A stretch of 15,744 nt of DNA. It comes from Pseudomonadota bacterium (GTDB lineage: Bacteria > Pseudomonadota > Gammaproteobacteria > Burkholderiales > Burkholderiaceae_D). Numbering within the stretch: position 1 is the first letter of the stretch; each line of letters begins with the position of its first letter. The stretch covers positions 1 to 15,744 of the forward strand of contig JAEWEK010000383.1 of the NCBI GenBank assembly GCA_023389425.1, given 5' to 3'. This document shows, one piece after another, positions 7,315-13,438 of the stretch. A model generated the notes under the pieces. The model worked only from the letters and a program-made list of their open reading frames with translations. It was not told the DNA's origin and made no database searches. The position numbers were made by a program, and so were the translations under genes.

Positions 7315-8085
7315 ATGAAACCTTATCAAGTGGCCCTCGCGCTGGCGCTCGCGTGCACCCTGGCCCGCGCCGGCGAGCTGGAAGACGGATTGAAGGCGTG
7401 GGAAAACAAGGATTTCGCGACAGCCCACAAGATTTTCTCGAAACTGGCGGCGGCGGGCGATCCGGAAGCGGAGCGCCAGCTGGGCGAAATGTACGGCTTC
7501 GGCGAAGGGGTGCCGGAGGACCTCGGCCAAGCCCGTCGCTGGATCGAACAGTCGCGCGCGCACGGTAACAAGGAGGCCGCGACCTCGCTGGCGCTGGTCG
7601 AGCAGCGCGCGGCCCGCAAGGCCGACATCGCACGCTACACGACGCAATATGATGGGTCCGACGTGGCGCTGGCGCACTTTAAGTGTGGCAATCCCGAGAT
7701 TCCGGAGTCGTCCAATACAAAGAAGAAAATCGCCGAGATCAGCGGCAAAATCAGCAAGTGGTACGAATGCTACGGCCAATTTGCCAAAAACCTGAATGCC
7801 CAGCTTCCTGCCGGCAAGGCGATCCCCCAGGATATCGCCCAACTGATGAACTCGGCGGAGTTCGACCAGGCGCGCATGAGGATGGACAAGGCCTACGCCA
7901 GGGTCGGGGACGAGGGTAAGCGCGAGGCCGAGCAGATTGGCGTCGCCGAAGGAAAGTGGCTCGAAGCCAGCAAGCAGGCCGCGCGCGCGGCGGACGAGGA
8001 TTACAAGCGCGGCATCGAAGAGTCGGCGAATCGCCGTGTGATGTCGCTTCCTCCCCCGGTCAGCGTTTCAAGCGGAGGGAAATAA
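7315..8085 (+). CDS. Secreted Sel1-repeat protein, copy 1
   Basis: 256 aa. A signal peptide at residues 1-19 ends in ARA, a good signal peptidase I site; Cys14 lies in ALAC, a poor lipobox. Residues about 34-100 hold one full and one partial Sel1-like (TPR-related helical) repeat: ATAHKIFSKLAAAGDPEA, LGEMYGFGEGVPEDL, ARRWIEQSRAHGNKEA. Such repeats usually hold protein partners. Residues about 101-235 form a charged, mostly helical region I do not recognise, with Cys124 and Cys152 (WYECYGQFAKNL) that could form a disulfide in the periplasm. The tail is proline-rich (LPPP at 245-248). It follows an Oar-like receptor on the same strand after a strong terminator with almost no room for a promoter, so expression probably needs read-through. 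Function is unknown; a periplasmic adaptor is inferred from the repeats and the signal peptide only. Confidence 0.85.
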   Translation: MKPYQVALALALACTLARAGELEDGLKAWENKDFATAHKIFSKLAAAGDPEAERQLGEMYGFGEGVPEDLGQARRWIEQSRAHGNKEAATSLALVEQRAARKADIARYTTQYDGSDVALAHFKCGNPEIPESSNTKKKIAEISGKISKWYECYGQFAKNLNAQLPAGKAIPQDIAQLMNSAEFDQARMRMDKAYARVGDEGKREAEQIGVAEGKWLEASKQAARAADEDYKRGIEESANRRVMSLPPPVSVSSGGK

Positions 8086-8156
8086 GCAGGGCTTCGGCGT
8101 TCAACCTATCAGAACTGCTAGGGAAGTCCGGGCATAAAAACATTCAAAATCGATAT

Positions 8157-8188
8157 TGACCGGTAAAAAACAACGTGCAACTATTAAA
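8157..8188 (+). promoter_or_regulatory. Weak candidate promoter for the second Sel1 gene
   Basis: The 207-bp spacer 8086-8292 is AT-rich in its middle part. TTGACC (8157-8162) is a good -35, but the best -10, TATTAA (8183-8188), lies 20 nt away, and at normal spacing only AACTAT (8180-8185) is found. The spacer composition suggests an independent promoter; the exact hexamers are uncertain. Confidence 0.25.
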
Positions 8189-8292
8189 ACGGAATTAAAA
8201 CATTAGCGCGTTCCGATCCTATCCTGTCACGCAGCAATGCAACGCCTGTATTTCTTTCGTAGCCTTCGGGATTATTATATAAGGAGAAACAC

Positions 8293-9069
8293 ATGAAACG
8301 TTATCAAGTTGCGATAGTCTTGGCGCTGGCGTGTGCCGTCGCCCGGGCGGACCAGCTGCAGGACGGACTGAAGGCATGGGAGGCCAAGGATTTTGCGACC
8401 GCCCACAAGATCTTCTCGACATTGGCGGCGGCGGGCGATTCGGAAGCGCAACGCCAGCTCGGCGAAATGACAGGTTTTGGCGAAGGGAGCCCCGAAGACC
8501 TGGCGCAGGCGCGCCGCTGGCTGGAGTTGTCGCGCGCGCACGGCAACAAGGATGCGGCGGCATCGCTGGCGCTGGTGGAGCAGCGCGCAGCCCACAAGGC
8601 GGACATCGCACGCTACACGACCCAGTACGACGGGGCCGAGCTGTCGCTGGCGCGCTTTGATTGCGGCACGCTCGATATCCCGGCGATCTCGCGGACCAAA
8701 TCGAAGATCATCGAGGTGAACGGCCAGATTGCGCAGTGGTACGAGTGCTACGGCAAGTTCGCGAAGAACCTCAATGCCCAGTTCCCGGTCGGGAAGGCGA
8801 TCCCACAGGATATCGCGCAGCTGATGAATGGCGCCGAATTCGAGCAGGCGCGCGCGCGCATGGACAAGGCGTATGCCAGTGTTGCCGCGGACGGCAAGCG
8901 CGCGGCGGACCAGGTGGGCGCTGCCGAAGGCAAATGGATTGAAGCGAGTCAGCAGGAGTCGCGCGCGGCCCTAGCGGATTACAAGTACCTGTACGACTCG
9001 GTCAACGAGGCCAGGCTGGCGGCATTGCCACCCCCGCGCCGGGTCACGATCTCCGTCCCATCGAAATAA
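8293..9069 (+). CDS. Secreted Sel1-repeat protein, copy 2
   Basis: 258 aa, a clear tandem paralogue of the protein at 7315 and gap-free against it for at least 230 residues. Signal peptide 1-19 (ARA before DQLQDG), Sel1-like repeats about 34-100 (LGEMTGFGEGSPEDL, ARRWLELSRAHGNKDA), then the same unrecognised region with Cys124 and Cys152 and the strongly conserved stretch NAQFPVGKAIPQDIAQLMNG (161-180). The tail again carries LPPP. The start is secure: AAGGAG lies at 8281-8286, 6 nt before the ATG, a stronger site than that of copy 1. It may have its own promoter in the AT-rich spacer. It probably acts in the periplasm as a protein-binding scaffold, by analogy with Sel1 families; no partner can be named from sequence. 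Confidence 0.85.
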   Translation: MKRYQVAIVLALACAVARADQLQDGLKAWEAKDFATAHKIFSTLAAAGDSEAQRQLGEMTGFGEGSPEDLAQARRWLELSRAHGNKDAAASLALVEQRAAHKADIARYTTQYDGAELSLARFDCGTLDIPAISRTKSKIIEVNGQIAQWYECYGKFAKNLNAQFPVGKAIPQDIAQLMNGAEFEQARARMDKAYASVAADGKRAADQVGAAEGKWIEASQQESRAALADYKYLYDSVNEARLAALPPPRRVTISVPSK

Positions 9070-9085
9070 GCATACCGAGACAGGT

Positions 9086-9107
9086 CCCGACGCGTTGGGG
9101 CGTCGGG
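9086..9107 (+). terminator. Hairpin between the second Sel1 gene and convergent rsmE
   Basis: CCCGACGC (9086-9093), 6-nt loop, GCGTCGGG (9100-9107): a perfect 8-bp stem starting 17 nt after the stop codon. Only a short TGCTTT follows, so it is a moderate intrinsic terminator on the plus strand; being symmetrical it could also slow transcription from rsmE. Confidence 0.6.
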
Positions 9108-9192
9108 TGCTTTCGAGTTAGCCTTAGCCCCGTTCGCTTAGGAGAAAGTACGAGGGGGCCGAAATGGCACTGGCGCGCTTTGCCCGGCTTCC

Positions 9193-9918
9193 CTACATCC
9201 CGCCCCACAGCGCCGACAGCGCGGCCAGCGCGGCCAGGCCCGCGGTTTCGGTGCGCAGCACGCGTGGTCCGATCGACAGTGCCACCGCGCCATTGGCGAT
9301 CGCCAGCGCTTCTTCCTGCTCCGAGAATCCGCCTTCCGGCCCGATCGTGATGCACATCTCGTGCGGAGCCGTGGCGGCGGCCCATTCCGCCAGCGACTGC
9401 GTGGCGCGCGGCGACAGCAGGATGCGGCGCACACGAGAGGGCGCCGCGATCCAGCGCTCGAAGGTGTCCACCGGCGCCACCGAGGCCAAAGTGTTGCGCC
9501 CGCACTGCTCGGAGGCCGCCACCACGATCCCTTCCCAATGCGCGCGGCGCTTGTCGGCCCGCTCGCCGGACAGCTTCATGACACTGCGCTGGGCCGCCAG
9601 CGGGATGATCGCGGCCACGCCCAGTTCCACCGCCTTCTCGACGATCCAGTCCATCTTGCCGCCTTCCGGCAGGCCCTGGGCCAGGCTCAGGGCGAAAGGC
9701 AGCTCGACCCCGCCCGGCGCGAAGGCATCGATGCTGGCGCTGGCGCGCTTCTTGTCGAGGGAGGCGAGGGTGGCGCGGTACACGCCGCCGCGGCCATCGA
9801 ACAGGTCGAGCGCATCGCCGGGCGCCATGCGCAGCACCTGCAGGTGGCGCACCAGCGCCTCCGGCAGGTCGACCAAGGCGCCTTCGGCCAGCGCGGACGG
9901 GCAGTAAAAACGGGGCAT
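9193..9918 (-). CDS. rsmE: 16S rRNA (uracil(1498)-N(3))-methyltransferase RsmE
   Basis: 241 aa, the usual RsmE length. It methylates N3 of U1498 in 16S rRNA of the small subunit using S-adenosylmethionine. An N-terminal PUA-like RNA-binding domain (about 1-70; RHLQVLRMAPGDALDLFDGRG) precedes a SPOUT methyltransferase domain whose knotted cofactor site shows EKAVELG (94-100), SEQCGR (136-141), the hallmark GPEGG (193-197) and GPRVLRTETA (217-226). The ATG at 9916-9918 is preceded by AGGAA at 5 nt. The gene is divergent from tkt across 115 bp and convergent with the second Sel1 gene. It is a housekeeping gene with nothing unusual. Confidence 0.95.
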   Translation of the reverse strand: MPRFYCPSALAEGALVDLPEALVRHLQVLRMAPGDALDLFDGRGGVYRATLASLDKKRASASIDAFAPGGVELPFALSLAQGLPEGGKMDWIVEKAVELGVAAIIPLAAQRSVMKLSGERADKRRAHWEGIVVAASEQCGRNTLASVAPVDTFERWIAAPSRVRRILLSPRATQSLAEWAAATAPHEMCITIGPEGGFSEQEEALAIANGAVALSIGPRVLRTETAGLAALAALSALWGGM

Positions 9919-9979
9919 GCTGTTCCTGATAGACAGTTTTACAAAGCGTCCATTTTAATTCGGCAGCACCCCTCTCTGG

Positions 9980-9985
9980 TAAAAT
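9980..9985 (+). promoter_or_regulatory. Possible -10 box of the tkt promoter in the rsmE-tkt divergent region
   Basis: TAAAAT (9980-9985) is followed by AGCCGG. No good -35 is present at 16-18 nt (AATTCG at best). With initiation around 9992 the tkt leader would be about 40 nt. The 115-bp gap must also hold the rsmE promoter; for that strand I see no clear hexamer pair. Confidence 0.35.
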
Positions 9986-10033
9986 AGCCGGTTAAGGCCC
10001 ACGCCACCGCTTTCCCTATCCAACGCTACATCC

Positions 10034-12031
10034 ATGAAACCTACCCAAACCACCACCCTGATGGCCAACGCGATCCGCGCGCTGGCGATGGACGCTGTGC
10101 AGAAGGCCAATTCGGGCCACCCAGGCATGCCGATGGGCATGGCCGAGATCGCTGTCGCATTGTGGGACGGCCACTACCACCACAACCCGGCCAACCCGCA
10201 CTGGGCCAACCGCGACCGCTTCCTGCTGTCGAACGGCCACGGTTCGATGCTGCACTACTCGCTGTTGCACCTGTCGGGCTACGACCTGTCGATGGACGAC
10301 ATCCGCAACTTCCGCCAGCTGCACTCGAAGACCCCGGGCCATCCGGAAGTGGGCATCACGCCGGGCGTGGAAACCACCACCGGCCCGCTCGGCCAGGGCA
10401 TCAGCAACGCGGTCGGCATGGCGCTGTCGGAGTGGCTGCTGGCGGCCGAATTCAACCGCCCCGGTTTCGACATCGTCGACCACTACACCTACGCCTTCCT
10501 CGGCGATGGCTGCCTGATGGAAGGCATCTCGCACGAAGTGGCGTCGCTGGCCGGCACCCTGCAGCTGAAGAAGCTGGTCTGGCTGTACGACGACAACGGC
10601 ATCTCGATCGACGGCAAGGTGGAAGGCTGGTTCACCGACGACACCCCGAAGCGCTTCGAAGCGTACGGCTGGAACGTGATCCGCAACGTCGACGGCCATG
10701 ACGTCGCCGCCCTCGACGCCGCCATCGCATCGGCGAAAACCTCGGACAAGCCGACCCTGATCTGCTGCAAGACCATCATCGGCAAGGGCTCGCCCAACCT
10801 GCAAGGCGGCGACAAGGTGCACGGCGCCGCGCTCGGCGAGAAGGAAGTCGCCGCGGTACGCGAACACCTGGTGTGGGATGCGATCCCGTTCGACATGCCG
10901 GCCCCGATCTACCAGGCCTGGGACTTCAAGGCGCGCGGCGCCAAGCTGGAAGCCGAATGGAACGAGCTGTTCGCGAAGTACCGCGCGCAGTACCCGGAAC
11001 TGGCCGCCGAATTCGAGCGCCGCATGAAGGGCGAACTGCCGGGCAACTTCGAGCAGGTTCTGGCCGCCGCCATTGCCTCCAACGTCGAGAAGAAGGAAAC
11101 CATCGCCACCCGCAAGGCGAGCCAAAACGCGATCCAGGCGCTGGCGCCAAGCCTGCCGGAATTCCTGGGCGGCAGTGCCGACCTGACCGGCTCGAACCTG
11201 ACCAACTGGAAGGAATCGATCCCCGTGCGCTCGGGCGTGCCGGGCAACCACATCAACTACGGCGTGCGCGAGTTCGGCATGGCCGGCATCATGAACGGCG
11301 TCGCCCTGCACGGCGGCTTCATCCCGTTCGGCGCCACCTTCCTGACCTTCTCGGACTACAGCCGCAACGCGCTGCGCATGGCCGCGCTGATGAAGATCCG
11401 CTCGATCTTCGTGTTCACCCACGACTCGATCGGCCTGGGCGAAGACGGCCCGACCCACCAGTCGGTCGAGCACGTGTCCTCGCTGCGCCTGATCCCGAAC
11501 CTGGACAACTGGCGCCCGGCCGACACGGTCGAATCGACCGTGGCCTGGGGCGTGGCGGTGAAGCGCCACGACGGCCCGTCGACCCTGATCTTCTCGCGCC
11601 AGAACCTGCCTTTCCTGGAGCGTGACGCCGCCACCCTGGCCAATGTGGCCAAGGGCGGCTACGTGCTGCGCGACGCCGCCGATGCCAAGGTGATCCTGAT
11701 CGCCACCGGTTCGGAAGTCGAGCTGGCGCTCAAGGCCGCCGACGCGCTGGCGGGCGAGGGCGTGGCCGTGCGCGTGGTGTCGATGCCGTCGACCGACGTG
11801 TTCGAGCGCCAGGACGCGGCCTACAAGGCCAGCGTGCTGACGCGTGGCACGCCGCGTGTCGCCATCGAGGCGGGCGTGACTGATTTCTGGTACAAGTACG
11901 TGGGCCTGGACGGCGCCGTGGTCGGCATTGACACCTTCGGCGAATCGGCGCCGGCCCCGGTGCTGTTCAAATACTTCGGCTTCACCGTGGACAATGTGGT
12001 GGCCAAGGCCAAGTCGGTGATCGCCGGCTGA
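10034..12031 (+). CDS. tkt: Transketolase
   Basis: 665 aa, full length for bacterial transketolase. This thiamine-diphosphate enzyme moves two-carbon ketol units between sugar phosphates in the non-oxidative pentose phosphate pathway, in the cytoplasm. The diphosphate-binding domain has SGHPG (His29), SNGHG (His69), the GDG motif at 157-159 (GDGCLMEG) and Asn188 of DDN, the pair that binds the metal and cofactor. The pyrimidine-binding domain has VREFGMAGIMNG with the catalytic Glu413, and FTHDSIGLGEDGPTHQ (461-476). A C-terminal domain follows from about 535. No clear Shine-Dalgarno precedes the ATG at 10034, but this start gives the expected N-terminus. gapA begins 67 nt downstream, so the two are likely co-transcribed, joining the pentose phosphate pathway to glycolysis. 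Confidence 0.96.
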   Translation: MKPTQTTTLMANAIRALAMDAVQKANSGHPGMPMGMAEIAVALWDGHYHHNPANPHWANRDRFLLSNGHGSMLHYSLLHLSGYDLSMDDIRNFRQLHSKTPGHPEVGITPGVETTTGPLGQGISNAVGMALSEWLLAAEFNRPGFDIVDHYTYAFLGDGCLMEGISHEVASLAGTLQLKKLVWLYDDNGISIDGKVEGWFTDDTPKRFEAYGWNVIRNVDGHDVAALDAAIASAKTSDKPTLICCKTIIGKGSPNLQGGDKVHGAALGEKEVAAVREHLVWDAIPFDMPAPIYQAWDFKARGAKLEAEWNELFAKYRAQYPELAAEFERRMKGELPGNFEQVLAAAIASNVEKKETIATRKASQNAIQALAPSLPEFLGGSADLTGSNLTNWKESIPVRSGVPGNHINYGVREFGMAGIMNGVALHGGFIPFGATFLTFSDYSRNALRMAALMKIRSIFVFTHDSIGLGEDGPTHQSVEHVSSLRLIPNLDNWRPADTVESTVAWGVAVKRHDGPSTLIFSRQNLPFLERDAATLANVAKGGYVLRDAADAKVILIATGSEVELALKAADALAGEGVAVRVVSMPSTDVFERQDAAYKASVLTRGTPRVAIEAGVTDFWYKYVGLDGAVVGIDTFGESAPAPVLFKYFGFTVDNVVAKAKSVIAG

Positions 12032-12044
12032 ACGGGATGTCAGA

Positions 12045-12066
12045 GCGGGTGGCGCGTGCCGCCCGC
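12045..12066 (+). terminator. Intercistronic hairpin between tkt and gapA, probably partial terminator
   Basis: GCGGGTGGC (12045-12053), GCGT loop, GCCGCCCGC (12058-12066): a 9-bp stem with one G-U pair. The downstream GTTGGGTTTCTT is only moderately T-rich. It may reduce read-through or stabilise the upstream message rather than end transcription. Confidence 0.4.
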
Positions 12067-12088
12067 CGTTGGGTTTCTTAATAAAATC

Positions 12089-12093
12089 AGGAG
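12089..12093 (+). promoter_or_regulatory. Ribosome binding site that fixes the gapA start
   Basis: AGGAG, 5 nt before the ATG at 12099. An upstream in-frame ATG at 12069 would add ten residues not seen in this family and has no Shine-Dalgarno, so 12099 is preferred. Confidence 0.85.
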
Positions 12094-12098
12094 CTGAA

Positions 12099-13109
12099 AT
12101 GACGATCAAAGTCGCAATTAATGGGTATGGCCGCATCGGCCGCAACGTCCTGCGTGCGTTCTACGAGGGCGGCAAGAAACAAGACATCCAGATCGTGGCC
12201 ATCAACGACCTGGGCAACGCCGAAAGCAATGCCCACCTGACCCGCCACGACACCGCCCATGGCCGCTTCCCGGGCACCGTGACGGTCGACGGCGATTACA
12301 TGATCGTGAACGGCGACAAGATCCGCGTGTTCGCGCAGCGTAACCCAGCCGAAATCCCGTGGGGCGAGCTGGGCGTGGACGTGGTGCTCGAGTGCACCGG
12401 CTTCTTCACCACCAAAGAGAAAGCGTCGGCCCACCTGAAGGGCGGCGCCAAGAAGGTCATCATCTCGGCGCCGGGCGGCAAGGACGTCGACGCCACCATC
12501 GTGTACGGCGTCAACCAGAACGTGCTGAAGTCGACCGACACCGTGATCTCGAACGCATCCTGCACCACCAACTGCCTGGCCCCGCTGGTCAAGCCGCTGA
12601 ACGACGCCATCGGCGTGGAAACCGGCCTGATGACCACCGTGCACGCCTACACCAACGACCAGGTCCTGACCGACGTGATGCACGAAGACCTGCGCCGCGC
12701 CCGTTCGGCCACGATGTCGATGATCCCGACCAAGACCGGCGCCGCCGCGGCGGTCGGCCTGGTGCTGCCGGAGTTGAACGGAAAGCTGGACGGCTTCGCC
12801 ATCCGCGTCCCGACCATCAACGTGTCGATCGTCGACCTGTCCTTCATCGCCAAGCGCGACACGACCGTGGAAGAGATCAACAAGCTGATGAAGGACGCCT
12901 CGGAAGGCGCGCTGAAAGGCATCCTGACCTACAACACCGAGCCGCTGGTCTCGATCGACTTCAACCACAACCCGGCATCGTCGAACTTCGACGCGACCCT
13001 GACCAAGGTCTCGGGCCGCCTGGTAAAAGTGTCGTCGTGGTATGACAACGAGTGGGGCTTCTCGAACCGCATGCTCGACACCACGGTCGCGCTGATGAAC
13101 GCGAAGTAA
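12099..13109 (+). CDS. gapA: Glyceraldehyde-3-phosphate dehydrogenase, type I
   Basis: 336 aa, normal family length. It oxidises glyceraldehyde 3-phosphate to 1,3-bisphosphoglycerate with NAD and phosphate in glycolysis, or the reverse in gluconeogenesis, in the cytoplasm. The Rossmann fold begins with INGYGRIGR (7-15), and Asp37 (INDLG) is placed to bind the adenosine ribose, consistent with NAD use. The catalytic motif SNASCTTNCLAP carries Cys155 and the partner His182 is in VHAYTNDQ. The C-terminus SWYDNEWGFSNRMLDT is canonical. It follows tkt on the same strand and is closed by a strong terminator. Whether it is the only gap gene of the organism cannot be told here. The symbol gapA reflects the type I family and not a proven orthology. 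Confidence 0.95.
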   Translation: MTIKVAINGYGRIGRNVLRAFYEGGKKQDIQIVAINDLGNAESNAHLTRHDTAHGRFPGTVTVDGDYMIVNGDKIRVFAQRNPAEIPWGELGVDVVLECTGFFTTKEKASAHLKGGAKKVIISAPGGKDVDATIVYGVNQNVLKSTDTVISNASCTTNCLAPLVKPLNDAIGVETGLMTTVHAYTNDQVLTDVMHEDLRRARSATMSMIPTKTGAAAAVGLVLPELNGKLDGFAIRVPTINVSIVDLSFIAKRDTTVEEINKLMKDASEGALKGILTYNTEPLVSIDFNHNPASSNFDATLTKVSGRLVKVSSWYDNEWGFSNRMLDTTVALMNAK

Positions 13110-13129
13110 TCCGCTGCATCGGATGTGAT

Positions 13130-13161
13130 AACGGCCCGCTTTCGAGCGGGCCGTTTTTTTT
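13130..13161 (+). terminator. Intrinsic terminator of gapA
   Basis: AACGGCCCGCT (13130-13140), TTCG tetraloop, AGCGGGCCGTT (13145-13155) and a T-run to 13161: a perfect 11-bp stem with eight Ts, 20 nt after the stop codon. Confidence 0.95.
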
Positions 13162-13185
13162 AGGCCATGGAATAGCAATAAAAAA

Positions 13186-13360
13186 AGGCGCTGTCTGCGT
13201 TAAGTGTTGACTGAAGCACGTCGTCCCGGCGCAGGCCGGGACCCATACTGGGCATATCGGATCGCGGCTGTGGCGAGAGCTGCAAACATGCACATTCAGA
13301 ATGGGTTCCGGCTTCCGCCGGAACGACGAATCACTTTCAACACTTAACGCAGGCAGCTCC
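13186..13360. repeat. Nested inverted-repeat element, REPIN/MITE-like, 175 bp
   Basis: Outer ends at 13187-13210 and 13337-13360 are 24-nt inverted repeats matching at 22 positions (shared core CTGCGTTAAGTGTTGA). Inside are two 32-nt inverted units, 13219-13250 and 13297-13328, matching at 27 positions. Each unit contains its own perfect 7-bp hairpin: TCCCGGC-GCAG-GCCGGGA and TTCCGGC-TTCC-GCCGGAA. The layout of two facing REP-like hairpin units is that of a REPIN; the added outer repeats resemble a non-autonomous transposable element. It encodes no protein and no transposase is in the window. Flanking ATAAAAAA (13178-13185 and 13361-13368) may be a target duplication, but both flanks are A-rich and the right one is also the U-tract of a terminator. 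Confidence 0.75.
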
Positions 13361-13362
13361 AT

Positions 13363-13398
13363 AAAAAATGCCCGCCGGGCTGGCGCCGGGCGGGCATT
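13363..13398 (-). terminator. Intrinsic terminator of the minus-strand receptor gene
   Basis: Read on the minus strand, AATGCCCGCC (13398 to 13389) pairs perfectly with GGCGGGCATT (13376 to 13367) around a 12-nt loop and is followed by a six-T tract (13368 to 13363). It lies about 40 nt after the stop codon and abuts the right end of the repeat element. Confidence 0.85.
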
Positions 13399-13413
13399 GG
13401 TTCAGGCTTCAGC

Positions 13414-13435
13414 AAAGGGGCGGTAAAGCCCCTTT
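13414..13435 (-). other. Small hairpin just after the minus-strand receptor stop codon
   Basis: AAAGGGGC (13414-13421) and GCCCCTTT (13428-13435) form a perfect 8-bp stem around a 6-nt loop, 3 nt past the stop codon. No T-tract follows on the minus strand. It may act with the stronger terminator at 13363-13398 or protect the 3' end of the message. Confidence 0.5.
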
Positions 13436-13438
13436 ACA

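Larger units (their letters stand above)
13110..13438. other. 329-bp convergent intergenic region between gapA and the minus-strand receptor
   Basis: No gene is seen. From left to right it holds the gapA terminator (13130-13161), an A-rich stretch (13171-13186), the nested inverted-repeat element (13186-13360), the minus-strand terminator with its A-tract (13363-13398), and a small hairpin (13414-13435) just after the minus-strand stop codon. Confidence 0.8.

Noticed and set aside
7354..7356. Cys14 of the Sel1 proteins as a lipoprotein cysteine
   Set aside because: The preceding residues ALA do not fit the lipobox well (Leu at -2), and ARA at 17-19 is a much better signal peptidase I site. 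It is kept only as a minor possibility.
775..7842. Very long open frames on the minus strand opposite both Oar-like genes and the first Sel1 gene (about 987 and 1226 codons)
   Set aside because: They mirror the strong GC3 bias of the plus-strand genes, lack plausible starts with ribosome binding sites, are rich in Arg/Val/Gly/His and show no domain pattern. The same effect gives a 709-codon frame opposite tkt.
9044..9538. A 164-codon minus-strand frame overlapping the 3' end of rsmE and the second Sel1 gene
   Set aside because: It is an out-of-frame shadow of rsmE with no recognisable motif.
13187..13360. CRISPR array or tRNA-related structure in the convergent intergenic region
   Set aside because: The repeats are inverted and nested, not direct and regularly spaced, and no tRNA fold is present.
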